Source: Conchocele bisecta (taxonomy: Eukaryota > Mollusca > Bivalvia > Lucinida > Thyasiridae). Taken from it: a stretch of 64,000 nucleotides of DNA. The stretch lies in assembly GCA_029237695.1 (NCBI GenBank), contig CM055265.1:213916506-213980505 (forward strand). Reading direction: 5' to 3'. The first letter of the stretch is position 1. Each line of letters begins with the position of its first letter. Shown here in pieces: positions 47,758 through 58,724 of the stretch. The notes below the pieces were generated by a model that had not been told where the DNA came from, ran no database searches, and saw only the letters and a list, made by a program, of their open reading frames with translations. The position numbers were made by a program, and so were the translations under genes.

Positions 47758-48238
47758 TATGCCCCCAGTCTTGGTAGAGCTGGAGGCATATAGTGTTTGG
47801 ACTGTGTCCGTCCGTCCATCTGTGTGTCCCGCACATTAAGAAGTTCTCCGGAGTTTCTCAATTCTGTCATAACTTCTATATCCCTTGAAGGATTACTTAA
47901 ATATTTCAACACAGTATACTGGTGTGCAAATGCCACACATCCATGCTGCCATTAATATAACCTTCACAAATTTGAACTTTTTCAAGAAGTAAGAAGTTTG
48001 CCGGAGTTTCTCAATTCTTTGATAACTTCTTTCTCCCTTGATAGATTACTTCAATATTTCAATACATCATACTTGTGGAAAATTGCCACACATCCTTGCT
48101 GCTCTTAATGTGACCTTAATCTTTGGACCTTCATAACTTTCAACTTTTTCTCAAATTAAAATTTATTATTAGCTTTGTCACAGTTTCTTCAATCTGCCAC
48201 CGGGGGACATTCATGTGCCTACAGGCCACATTTTCTTG
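47758..48238. mobile_element. HINE/pearl-like element, about two core units
   Basis: Head TATGCCCCCAGTCTTGGTAG with GTCCGTCCGTCC. Two ~125-bp units contain AGTTTCTCAATTCT. The tail is CCACCGGGGGACATTCATGT with a GTGCC/GGCCAC hairpin and CTTGTT. Confidence 0.6.
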
Positions 48239-48495
48239 TTCTTCAATAAAAACATGGTTAGAAAACACTTTGGAAAGGATTTAAAAGTGCTGTCAAACAT
48301 GTTTTTGATAAGAAAAATGGAAAATAAGCTGTAGACGACCAAAATGAAATTCAGCATTGTAAGGGGTTAAAGTAACGTCAAATGACTGAAGTTAAAGTAT
48401 ATTATATCTGTGCAACTGTAAAAGTCAGATGTACTTGAAAGTTGATGTGCTTGTTTATCAGCATCCAATACCCTAATACCTTTCCTGTATTTCAG

Positions 48496-48603
48496 AGTGA
48501 CACAAGCTCAACATCAACCGAGCTGCTGAAACATCAAATCACATTTGAGATAGAGGCTTTGAAAAACCACTTACAAAAGAGAGAAGATGCATTAGGAGCC
48601 CTA
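48496..48603 (+). CDS. Host gene exon 4 of 5 seen
   Basis: A 108-nt exon (36 codons, phase 0 both ends) between a CCTGTATTTCAG acceptor and a GTAAGT donor. The product starts with a Ser/Thr-rich stretch (SDTSSTSTELLKHQ) and passes into a heptad-like helix with EIEALKNHLQKREDALGAL. This is the clearest coiled-coil segment of the gene. Confidence 0.7.
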
Positions 48604-49326
48604 GTAAGTAACTGAAGACTCTGGTGTTTTATTCCAGTTCGTATGTTTTTCAGTTGTGACATGTATGTGTCTATGCATTTCACAACCTTGCCTTTTCTAT
48701 AGTCAGGCTAGACATTGGTGTTTTATTCTGTTGTGTCTGTTTTTTACTTGTGAGGAGTATGTTTCTAAATTTCACAACCTTTTTCTAGTGGGGTATCTGT
48801 GTGCCAACTGCAGCTATCCCTTGTTAAAATTGTGCTGTGAAATACGATGGTGAAGTGGCTGCATAGTTTGAGTTCTGCTCTTCGTCCGTGATGGAATTCT
48901 TCTTCCTGACCGGTTTTGTCTTTTGTAAAGACTCAACATATTGTGCTTTGATATACATGTATGATATTTACATCCAGCATATTGGATAAAATACCTAGTG
49001 ATGTTCAACCCTGTAGTATCTAATTTTTAAATATTGAAGGAAATAAATCAAATGTATTAACGCCCATTTTGAGATAATACAAGTATTATATGTTTGTGTT
49101 AATTAGAAAGAAGTGGGGAGTAAAGTAGGAACTGGTTTCGTTCTAAATCTCACTAAATGATAGGGATAGTGACTGCAAGTCTTGTATAAGTCTTGTATTG
49201 TGTAAAGTGCATCGTTACCGCCCCTGATTGATATATATCTGCTCTATTTGAGCTCTGGCTGGTCAGGATCTACACGAGTCGTACATGAAATAAACATGGT
49301 TTTGTCAGTCTGAGGCCCACTTATCT
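48604..49326. other. Intron, no repeat recognised
   Basis: Two loosely similar stretches (CTGGTGTTTTATTC at about 48620 and 48716) suggest a local duplication of about 95 bp. Confidence 0.35.
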
Positions 49327-49440
49327 GTGTCTGTGACTGGAGAAATGGGGCTTATGTGTTTTGCGAACAGTGTAGATCCAGATCAGCTTGTGCATTCACG
49401 TAATCTGATCAGGATCTGCACTGTTCGCCACTCACATTTC
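49327..49440. mobile_element. GTGGCTGTGACTGG-family MITE, half copy
   Basis: Left arm and centre only; cut at GATCTGCACTGTTCGCC. Confidence 0.5.
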
Positions 49441-49558
49441 GCATTCGCTGTTCACATTTCAGTCGGATTTACTGAAAAAATGGTTTCTTAGAAATAATTT
49501 TTTGCAAAATTTCCTGTTGTAATAATAAACCATTCAATATGTTGCCTTTGTTCTGTAG

Positions 49559-49622
49559 AACTGTACGAGACAAGCAGCCGGGGAATATTGCCATGGGAAG
49601 TCATCCAGCTCTCCCCTGGTCG
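49559..49622 (+). CDS. Host gene exon 5 of 5 seen
   Basis: A 64-nt exon between a TTGTTCTGTAG acceptor and a GTAAGT donor. It enters in phase 0 and leaves with one base. It encodes 21 residues rich in Ser, Gly and Cys (NCTRQAAGEYCHGKSSSSPL), unlike the helical upstream exons, so it is probably a linker. No later exon is found before Polinton copy B, which may lie in the next intron. Confidence 0.55.
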
Positions 49623-49639
49623 GTAAGTAAACCAGAGTT

Positions 49640-50684
49640 ATCTGCCCTGGCCCACTGGCTGGGTCGGTTCCCAGTGTATCGGATACCACCTGGATACAGC
49701 CGTGCCTGATAAACACTCTATCATAACAAATAACAATGGTGCATTAACTTCTCTTGTCTCATGTTTAGTATACCCCCACTCTTCCAACAATGCAGTCCTT
49801 AGTTGGTCGAGATTAGAAGGGGTATTCCGACACCCCCTTATCCTCCTGTCAAGTTCGTCCCACAGATGTTTGATTGGGGACAAATCGGGACTGTACGCTG
49901 GCCAGTCGAGGGGGTTAATGTTATGGTCAGCGAGAAAGTCTTGACAAACTGGCTACATGGGGCCGGACATTATCATGCTGGAAAATTAGTTGACGCTGTT
50001 GCACAAATGGAACAACAACCGGGCGGAGGATTTTATCCCTATATCTTACGGCGGTTAAATTCCCGGCTACCACAATCAACGGTGACTTTACCCCGTGAAA
50101 TATCCCTCCCCAGACCATAACCGAGCCACCCCCAAACCTATCCCTCTCAAGATTCAAGCGTCGGCGAAGCGTTCCCCACGACGTCGGTATACACGACGTC
50201 GACCGTCCGGACGAAAAAGAGTGAACCGGGACTCATCTGCCAAAAAGACTCGTCTCCATTGCCTCATTGGAAATCGTCTGGGAGCATGTGCCGCCAACCA
50301 AGCCATACGACGTGCGCGACGTGCACGAGTGAGGGGCAGACCAACGTAGGGACGACATGCTCGCAGACCAACCTCGCGCAATCGATTTCTTACAGTTTTG
50401 GGGTGAATGTGGCGATTATGATTGCCTACCGTGTTAATAGCGGTTTCAGTGGCAGTAACGTGGCGATTACGTAGGTGGGCGAGACGAATAGCCCTGTCTT
50501 GACGTCGCGACGTTACGCGCGGACGTCCCGATCTCGGTCGGTCGGCAACCCTTCCGGTCTCTCTCAGACGACGGACAAGACGTTATATGGTGGAAACATT
50601 CACACCGACCTGCTGTTGCGTTTGACCTTGCATTAGCAATGCAATAGCCTGACCCCTCTGAACTTCCGTCAGACGTACCATGAT
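49640..50684 (-). pseudogene. Tc1-like transposase, broken
   Basis: Transposase of the Tc1/mariner superfamily. The start MVRLTEVQRGQAIALL is near 50684, and a paired-like helix-turn-helix follows. D1 is in FLADESRFTLF (about 50260), D2 in FQHDNVRPHVA (about 49955). The third catalytic position, normally Glu in a PIEHLW motif, reads Lys (SPIKHLW, about 49875). Other damage: an in-frame TAA at 50583-50585, frame changes near 50155 and 49930, and a C-terminus that no longer looks like the family after about 49800. The inverted ends are not identified. Its codon use is markedly more G/C-rich than its surroundings. Confidence 0.8.
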
Positions 50685-51247
50685 TGTGAGAGCTATAAAT
50701 TCAGTGTAAATAGCGGAAAACGATGTGTATACCTCAAGCGTATCAAGTGGTATTTCAAAATGTTTTGACGAACTTATCATCATCATGCTGCACGTGTTTT
50801 TGGCTTTGTATCACTTTCTCTATGTGGTACGATGCATTACACGGTTGAGTAACTTTAGGCACCGGTTTGGGTGCACAGTGACCAAGATAGTCGCCTGACC
50901 GGTTTTCATAATTTTAGGCCAAGCATTTAAATAATTATTGCGTATATTGTTACCCTGCGTTTCTTTATCCTTTCAACACGTTCATGCCGCCCCCGCTAAG
51001 CCCAGAGTCAAAGTCACAAGCCCACACTTGGCAAATTTTACATATTTAGGGGTACCTGGGCCCACGCGGGGGGTATTCCGTAAGCCTCGCTTACTGACCA
51101 ATCTAGTTTTTTCTGGATGAAAACATGTATTGGCAGGTGCAGCGAGAATATATATTTTATGAAGAAACTAGTTACAAATTAAAAAGTAGCAGACAACAAA
51201 ATTTGTTTCCCACCATCACTAAATATAACTGCAATTGTTTTTAACTG
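50685..51247. other. Host DNA with a satellite-unit fragment
   Basis: A fragment at about 50985-51025 (CCCCCGCTAAGCCCAGAGTC) belongs to the 27197-29380 unit. No gene. Confidence 0.3.
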
Positions 51248-52299
51248 CAATTGCCTATAGTCACCAAACTTCATGGTCATGGTCCTTAGGTAGGGGGATT
51301 ACAAAATTGTTAAAATGATGTCATTACGTAATCCAAGATGGCCGCCGTCTAAAAATAGCACATATTCTTCAAAAATCTTCTTCTCAAGAACCACCAGCCG
51401 GATTTCGACAAAACTTGGTAGGAATGATCGATCTACAATGCTCTTTCAAAGTTGTTAAAATGGTGACCCCAGGGTCAAAAATGGGCGTGGCCCGTGGGGT
51501 CAAATTGGGGTCAAATTTTATTTTTGACCGAATATGGTAATGTCATATATCAAATCGAAGGTATCATGAGGCGATCACTCTGGTGCATTTTTTGTCGAAA
51601 TCAGATGTTTATGTCGTCCAAGATGGCCGCCGAAATGTCAAAAGGTCGTTCTTTTATCAGATTTCAAAATTCTTCTTCACATGAACCGCTTGGCCCATGG
51701 TAGCCAAACTTAAAAGTTATGGTCCATGGGAGAAGCCTTTTCAGATTTGTAAAAATGGAGGTCATCGCTAATCCAAGATGGCCGCCATCTAAAAATAGCA
51801 TAAATTCTTAAAAAATCTTCTTCTCATGAACCGCTAGCCAGATTTAGACGAAACTTGCTAGGAATGATTGATGTACAATGCTCTTTCAAAGTTGTTAAAA
51901 TGGTGACCCCGGGGCCAAAAATGGGCGTGGCCCGTTGGGTCAAATTGGGGTAAAATTTTATTTTTGACCGAATATGGTCTAGTTATATATAAAATCAAAG
52001 GTATCAATGAGGCGATCACTGGTGCATTTATTGTCGAAATTGGATGGTTACGTCATCCAAGATGGCTGCCGAAAGGTCAAAAGGTTGTTCTTTTATCAGA
52101 GATTTCAAAATTCTTCTTCACATGAACCGCTTTGCCCACGGTAGCCAAACTTAAAAGTTATGGTCCATGGGTGAAGCTTTTTCAGATTTGTAAAAATGGA
52201 GGTCATCGCTAATCCAAGATGGCCGCCGTCTAAAAATAGCATAAATTCTTAAAAAAATCTTCTTCTCATAAACCGCTAGCCAGATTTAGACGAAATATC
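51248..52299. repeat. ~440-bp tandem units (HINE core), target of Polinton copy B
   Basis: AATCCAAGATGGCCGCCGTC recurs at about 51330, 51770 and 52210. The third unit stops abruptly after TTTAGACGAAA at 52298, where the earlier unit continues CTTGCTAGGAATG. Polinton copy B begins there. Confidence 0.7.
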
Positions 52300-52390
52300 A
52301 TTTATAACCCTCTATAATACCCCCACCACCCCCGAAAAATCAAAAATTGGTTAACGAGGAAAATTGTCTCCCGACAGCAAATTTATGAAT
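52300..52390. repeat. Polinton copy B terminal repeat (inner arm only)
   Basis: TATCATTT, CCCTCTATAATAC, the C-rich block and TTGGTTAACGAGGAAAATTG match the inner part of the copy A terminus in the opposite direction. The outer arm of the copy A hairpin is absent here. Confidence 0.65.
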
Positions 52391-52526
52391 TTTTGGAGAA
52401 AATATTTTTGAAAAGAGGGAGTCCCAATTATATTGGTAATTGACTTTTGAAAAAAGTCGAAATCATTCATTGCAAGTACAATAGTTTATATTCCTCATTT
52501 TTCTCCTCCGATATAGCTAATTTATT
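52391..52526. other. Subterminal region of copy B
   Basis: No counterpart of the 107-aa ORF or of the box-bearing repeats of copy A. The right part is the former zipper-coding end of the zinc-finger gene. Confidence 0.4.
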
Positions 52527-52754
52527 TCACAGATTAGCAACTAATTCTACCAACTCTAGTCTACCACGTTCACCTTTAGCCACCTGACAGCGTAGTTGCT
52601 TATGTCTACAAAGAGTTTGGGCACTAACGAATTTACAAGGGCATCTGGGGCATTGAAATTGTGGGGGGACACAAGGAAACTTTCTACGTCTCGCTAGATG
52701 CCTTCGTAGATAGTCTTTACACGTAAACGTCTTACAACAAGTCTCACACTCCAT
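52527..52754 (-). pseudogene. Zinc-finger protein of copy B, truncated before its zipper
   Basis: 75 residues nearly identical to the gene at 2314-2622: both finger units (CETC...; CPRC...RHKQLRC) are intact. A CGA-to-TGA change at 52527-52529 removes the leucine-zipper tail, which is still recognisable downstream to about 52497. The change is a CpG-type transition. It is divergent from polB across the paired-box promoter. Confidence 0.75.
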
Positions 52755-52893
52755 TATATATGTATTTTTATATATATATGTATATGTTCAATTGGACGTG
52801 AAAAAAACATTATGTAAATTTTTGACGTCCAATTGAACAAATAAATTGCATAGGTTATACAAAAGTATATATACAAAAGTATATACAGAAAAT
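52755..52893. promoter_or_regulatory. Divergent promoter between zinc-finger gene and polB (copy B)
   Basis: GTTCAATTGGAC at 52786-52797 and its inverse GTCCAATTGAAC at 52827-52838 are 29 bp apart, as in copy A. Beyond the second box, toward polB, comes AATAAATTGCATAGGTTATA, then a repeated AAAAGTATATA before the start. The conserved spacing and order in both copies support regulation. Confidence 0.65.
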
Positions 52894-55800
52894 ATGATAA
52901 CGCCAGAAACTAGAGCAGAAATAGAAAGTTTGAGAAGAGAAGCCGAATCTCTAGGATTACTTATAGTACAGGTGAGAGTAGGGGGTTGACAAAGCTGATA
53001 AATGCCACAAAGAATGAGGCGTTTATGAAGCGGTTTACCCGCGCCTATAAAAGAGGGGCATTTAAAGACCTCTCACTAGCAGAGGAAGTTGGTAACAGAA
53101 TTCAAAAAGAAAGTATTGCGGAGCTAAGGGCTAGTGTTATAGCACCAAAAAAGAGAGCCTGGGTAAAATCTTCTCTCGTTCGTGCGATAGTGGAAAAAGG
53201 TGAAGAAATATTTAGGGATCACGATGAAACATTGGAAAAGGTAGAAAAGGGAAGACGGGTAGTTACATTTTCCTTTCGTAAAAACATTGACATTAACGAG
53301 TCTGAACGCATGTCCGAGAAACTCGCTCCGTATCTAACAACCAATTTTTATTTGAGATATTCATATTCTTACAAGCTAGAACATATGGAGGAAACTAAAA
53401 ATGGAAAACCTATAACTATAATAATGCACAAAAATCTCGGTGGTAGCGAACCACTATCATCAATGGAAACAGTTAAAAAATGGCTGTCAGATAAGGAGCA
53501 AACACGAATAATGTCCGAAAAAATAGACAGACCGAATACAAAGTGGAAGTTTGTAAGATGGGTAGAGGTTTTCGTAAAGCTAATACAGGGTAGTAGGGGA
53601 ATAGATTTGGGACTACAATCCAAAGAAGCAGCAGGAGGAGAACTTCCAGAATGGCTGAAGAATAAAAAAGGTATGTATTCTTTAGATAAGTATAATGACG
53701 ACCTTTGTCTGTTCAGGTGTCTAGCTATGCATATGACAGATAAAAGACCTGACAGATGTACAGAAAAGGCGAAAGAACTTAGTAAGCAATATTTCGGTAG
53801 TAATGTGGTTTACACCAATTCCTTTTTCAGATCTGAAAAAGGTTGAAGAGTTTTTTAAAATCGGTATAGAAGTATATCAACCCACCGAATGTAATGTATG
53901 GTGGTTGAAAAAGGTACCAGCGCACTATAAGGCAATAGGTAATAAACCAATGACAATAGGACTGTTTAATAATCACGCATTTCTGATAAAAAACCTTAAA
54001 AACCTATCTAAAATTTACGCCTGCGATAATTGCAAGCAGAAATTCACGAAAGCGAGTAATATGAAGAGACACGGACCAAAATGTATGAAAGGTGAGACAA
54101 AAGTAGTATGTGATGGTAATTATTTAGAGCGCCCACGTTCGTCGTTCGAGAAAGCGTTCTACCCAAAAAGTTCTAACAGTTATGGGGCGATCGATTGGAT
54201 GTACTCTGTGGAAAAGCGCGAGGGAATTCATATTCACCACGAACTGTGTGGACACGGGGGTGAAAGATGGATTTTAGGAGCTCCAGTAGATGGATACTGT
54301 CCAGAAACCAATACCGTATATCAATATCACGGCTGTTACTGGCACGGGTGTGAGATTCATGCAAAGCATAGAAAAGAAGAACGCGCATCCACTATGAGAA
54401 GAGATACATTTATTAGAAGAAGCAAAGAATTCAACCTAGTAGTTATGTGGGAATGCGAATTTCAAAGAACTGGTAAAGACATAAAGATCGGTTGCGACAC
54501 TACTCTTTATCCATATCAGATAGTATACGATTTTGAGGTATATCTCAACCCAGAATTTGAAACTATCGGTAATAATCTAGAGTACGAAGCCGAGCACGTT
54601 CCGGTAAGCGTTAGTATAGGAGATAATTTCTCAGGAACAGTAACTCATATTTGTGATAAAGATCCCGCAAAACTTATATAAAAATTCGTAGAAGATTTGA
54701 AAGTCAGGGAAAAGCTATAAGAGAAGAAGTGTGTGGCAAGATATGGGTTTAATACAGAATATTTACGTAAAAACCAAACCAAATCGCCAAGATCGAACAG
54801 TGGATAGAGCAAGTACCGGTTATAGGTTTTAACAGCAGTAAGTACGATATAAACTTAATAAAGAAATACCTAGTAGGCGAACTGGCATCAACAACAAAGA
54901 AAGTAATGGTCGGAAAACGTGCAAACGCAACAATATTTCTATTTACTCCAGAGTTTAGATTTCTTGATGTAATACTTTATCTAGGACCTGGTGTAAGTTA
55001 CGATAGTTGGATAAAAGCCTACGAATGCAAAGGACAGAAATCTTTCTTTCCTTATGAGTGGTTCGATTCTCCAGACAAACTGGATTACCCAGGACTACCG
55101 GATATAGAGAATTGGTATTCCAAACTATCTGGGAAAATGTTAATAGATGAAACAGAATTAAGTAAATGTCGTAGAATTTTCGAAGAAAATAATATGAAAA
55201 CTTTCAGAGATTGGTTGAAATATTATAACGATTTAGATGTAGCACCATTCCTAGAAGCGGTGGAAAAAATGTGTGAATTTTATAAACACAGAGGTGTGGA
55301 TATTTTCAAAGATGCGGTAACACTACCTGGAGTAGCTATACAATATTTATTGAGAGGAACCATTAAAGAACAAAAATCTTCAAAGACGATTATACCGGAG
55401 GATGCTCTATATGCACCAAAAGAAGAAACATACGAAATGATGAAGGACGCTCTAGTTGGCGGTCCATCAATAGTATTTACACGATATGCAGAAGCTGGTG
55501 TTACAAATATTAGAGTGGGTTCCAAACCTTGCAAGGCTGTTTTGGGGTACGATGCAAACGCGTTATATTTATCTACGTTAAATAAAGAGATGCCGTGTGG
55601 GAGAGAAACTATACACCATATAGATACCCCACATAACCCTAAATTTATTAAAAAGTTTTGTAAAAGAGTTTTATCTGGAGACTGGTTTGGGTTTGCAGAG
55701 GTGGATATAGAAGTTCCACACAACTTAAAAGATAAGTTTTCTGAAATGTCCCCAATATTTATAAACAGAGAAGTAGAGGTTGATGAAGTTCCCACACACA

Positions 55801-56818
55801 TGTTAAAATATTTAAAAGATACTGGGCGAACAAGAGGAGATGGAAAAAAATTGGTGGGATTTATGACCGCCACTAAAGTATTGCTGTACGCGCCACTGTT
55901 GAAATGGTATTTAAAACACGGCCTAGAAATAACTGGAGTTCATCGTGTTATAGATTATATTAGCGGAAAACCATTCGAATGGTTCGCAAAAGAAGTTACA
56001 GCCGCAAGACGAACAGGTGATGTAGAACCAAATAAGAAACCAGTAGCCGACATAATGAAATTATTAGGAAAACTCGTGTTGTGGAAAAATGATAGAGGCA
56101 ACGGAGAGACATTTAAATACGACATATACACAAAACAAAACCTGTGTTGACAAAGCATTAAGATCTGCATTCTTTGACGATTTGGAAGAGATAGGAGATG
56201 CGTACGAAATATCTTCAAGAAAACCCAGGTGTGCGGTAAAGTGACCATTCCATTGTGGAATAGCGGTTTATCAACTAGCTAAATTGAGAATGTTGGAATT
56301 TTACTACGAATTTCTAGACAAATACGTAAAAAGGGAAGACTTTGAATTAATACAGATGGATACAGATAGTATGTATATAGGAGTTAGTGGAAAAACGATA
56401 GAGGAATTGATTAGACCTAACTTACTAGACGGGTTTGAAAAAGAAAAAAAGAAATGGTTGGCTTGGGATAAATGGAGCGAAAGAGAGCCCGGACTTTTCA
56501 AAATGGAATTTAGCGGAGATAGGGCGATAGCGTTATCTAGTAAGTGTTATTTTATAGAAAAATTTAATTCTATTAATAAAAACTCTGCGAAAGGAATGTC
56601 CAAGAAAACTAACAATTTAAATTGGGATAGATATAAACGAGTACTAAGTGAAACTACAGAAGATGGAAAACACATTATAGGATTGTAGCTCAAAAATAGG
56701 GGAATTTAAAATGAAAGATGGCATTATGAAAACGTACTGTCAACAAAAATTAGGACTCTCGGCATACTACGATAAAAGACGCGTGTTACCAGACGGAATA
56801 CATACGGAACCTCTCTAA
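52894..56818 (+). pseudogene. polB: Protein-primed DNA polymerase B of Polinton copy B, multiply broken
   Basis: Full-length relative of the copy A gene, about 1,300 codons. Seen in order: N-terminal region; OTU-like LCLFRCLAMH (about 53705); finger CDNC...MKRHGPKC (about 54022-54085); nuclease-like VDGY and YHGCYWHGC (about 54288-54350); Exo I YDFE (about 54530); Exo II GFNSSKYD (about 54828); Exo III YNDLD (about 55225); palm motif YDANALYLS (about 55550); motif B beginning MKLLG (about 56056); motif C MDTDSMYI (about 56355); and the C-terminal AYYDKRRVLPDG block ending at 56818. Lesions: frame changes near 52960, 53810, 54700-54900, 56060-56280 and 56690, and TAA at 54679-54681 replacing a Glu codon. 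The start at 52894 matches copy A. It ends tail to tail with the integrase. Confidence 0.9.
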
Positions 56819-56861
56819 TGATTTATTTAATAATTTTGAGAAAATTAAGAAAATTAGCAAT

Positions 56862-57885
56862 CTAAAGACTCTGACGATCCGGGGGTAGCTGGGTGTCAGA
56901 AGGCACCATAAGAAGTTCTTCACGAACAAACCCTCGAGATGGCCCATCATCCAAATAGTAGAGCACGGGCTCATCGGGCTTGGTAATAGATCGATCTAGA
57001 TGATATACATTGAGAGATCACACGGGATCAGTCGCGCGGCGGCTGCCACCTTCGAGCTCTCCCGGTTGATAGAGGTACCGGACGTCAATATCTGATGGAA
57101 GCCGTTGCTCCTCTAAACCAACGGGTCGCTCGCGCGAGACGGCAGAGGGCTCGCTTGTCACCCTTTTAAACTTGATAGCATCTACAGGCTTCTTACCTGG
57201 TCACCTCTCCATTCAGTGCGGAGACCACGGCAAGCAGTCTGGCCACCCACTCGGTCGATCGCGAATGAGGGTCTACAAGTTCTTTAGCGTATTGGTGTCC
57301 GAACAGTCTCTCAGCCAAGGTTCGATTGAAGCGTTCCACGATCCCCTGGTCCCGGTGGATGTTGACGCGACCGCGTCTGACAGAAACGTCGTGCTTAGAC
57401 AATAGATGAGAGACCGCGCCCATGAACTCGCGGCCGGGATCGACCTGGAGAAGATTCGGCCATTTGAGAGGACTCCTCTTATATATTCGGGAGAGAGCCT
57501 CGGCCACCTCCTTAGACTCTTTAGTGGCCAACGGCTCAGCCCCCTTATAACGACTCACTACGTCAACGATTGTCAGTGCGTACTTGTACGTCTTACGACC
57601 GACGCGATCGTGAGGGAGAAACAGGAGATCCGCTTGGTGAACTTGGTTCGGTACCGGCACGTCGAATTTCGGGCGCGGCATATTGTGAGGCGCGGGTAAA
57701 TAGATCTGCCAGATGGCCTGCTTCTTGAGCCATTCCTTGACAGCGTTTTCTGAAACCTTGGTCGCCGCCGCGAGGTTCTTGATGGCCGCGAGTCCCTTCC
57801 AGTAGTCGCGGGGGCTGTAGTACGCGTTCGCTAGCTTGCGCGTTAGGCGAACCGATAGTTTGGTATTAAGTTTGCGCGTGTTCAT
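56862..57885 (-). pseudogene. int: Polinton DDE integrase, C-terminal domain cut off by lesions
   Basis: Retrovirus-type integrase that would insert the element. The first 230 codons are open: a helix-rich N-terminal part, then the catalytic core with D86 (HQADLL), D149 (QVDPGREF) and E184 (GIVERFNRTL), spaced as in the family, so the active site is intact. A one-base change near 57193 breaks the frame. The C-terminal domain is recognisable in the next frame (RYLYQPGELEGGS, VYHLDRS, GFVREELL) down to a TAG at 56862, and carries an extra TGA at 57018-57020. Its start overlaps the stop of the upstream gene by about 20 bp in another frame, as in compact viral genomes. Confidence 0.85.
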
Positions 57886-58220
57886 CGTATGCGATGTATT
57901 CTAATATATCGGACAATCTCCAACATGCCCTCGCCAGATCGTCCGGTAACTGCGTCGATAATAATAAACCTTTGTTGGAAGTACAATCGCGATTGGGGGT
58001 TAAGTTCTGAAGGAACTTGGGAAAATCTAATCCCCCAGGATTGGTGGAGGAATCTAACATCCGCTTTGCGAAAAGGGTGGGTGGCCGCTTTTTCGTCCTC
58101 CTGCCACGTCTCGAGAGAATCTCGGGCCAGACGAATCATACCCTTTGCACCAGCTATGCTGTGCTTAAGGGCAGTGTAGCCTACATCAATCATAGCAAAA
58201 TAAAGTTCGTCAACTGACAT
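57866..58220 (-). pseudogene. Conserved Polinton protein of unknown function, one frameshift
   Basis: About 118 residues over two frames. It begins MSVDELYFAMIDVGYTALKH at 58220, a soluble helical protein. The frame changes near 58050, after which STNPGGLDFPKFLQNLTP and a helix ending EYIAYDEHAQT follow to a stop at 57866. No motif I can name. It lies between the integrase and a run of small membrane proteins, and its 5' flank is very A/T-rich with TATATATATA. Probably a virion or assembly gene by position only. Confidence 0.6.
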
Positions 58221-58269
58221 CGTTCTATATATATATATATTTATAAAAAAATTATTTAAAATAATTAAT

Positions 58270-58724
58270 TTAAAATCTTGATTGATTATAGTAGCCGACG
58301 AGCCCCACTACACCCATTCCCACGACGATGAACGCGAACTCGCCGTCTTTTTGGGGCTCTGACGGTACATAGAAATCTGAAAGTTTGGGCTCGCGATCCA
58401 GCGGCGCGAGACTTTTGTGCGGATATGCCAGCGCGTACTCGCGGTTGGCTTCTTCAACGTTCTAAAAAGTTTGTGCGGCGTGATTTTCGCGGCGAAGCTC
58501 TTCATTGACCCGCGGCGAAGCTCTTCATTGACCCAGTCCAGATGGGCGGTTCGTTTTTTCGACCACGCTTCCTTTGCGCTATTGAGTTGTTCTACAGCTA
58601 AATCGTGACGCTTACGCTCCTCATCCACGTTCGAGCTTTTCATTTTAGAGAATATAAAGTTGCTACCGCTGAACGCCAATGCGTTTACAAGCGCACCACC
58701 TACTATTACTGCGATTGAAGCCAT
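58270..58724 (-). pseudogene. Small Polinton protein with N-terminal hydrophobic segment, frameshifted by a duplication
   Basis: It starts MASIAVIVGGALVNALAFSG, a hydrophobic N-terminus, then a charged coiled-coil-like stretch (ERKRHDLAVEQLNSAKEAW). A 23-bp tandem duplication at 58488-58533 shifts the frame, and a TAG at 58462-58464 lies in the original frame just beyond. The rest is visible in that frame: a Pro/Tyr-rich part with EPKLSDFYVPSEPQ and a C-terminal membrane-like FIVVGMGVVGLVGYY, ending at 58270. So the ancestral protein had hydrophobic segments at both ends. The gene abuts its upstream neighbour within 1 bp. Confidence 0.65.
58488..58533. repeat. Exact 23-bp tandem duplication
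   Basis: CGCGGCGAAGCTCTTCATTG plus ACC is present twice in a row (58488-58510 and 58511-58533), within a coding region. Confidence 0.95.

Noticed and set aside
49638..50474. Plus-strand Arg-rich frames across 49700-50470
   Set aside because: They are antisense to the Tc1 transposase, whose motifs are clear on the minus strand.
55280..55873. 197-aa minus-strand open frame
   Set aside because: It is antisense to the exonuclease/palm region of polB, which has clear motifs on the other strand.
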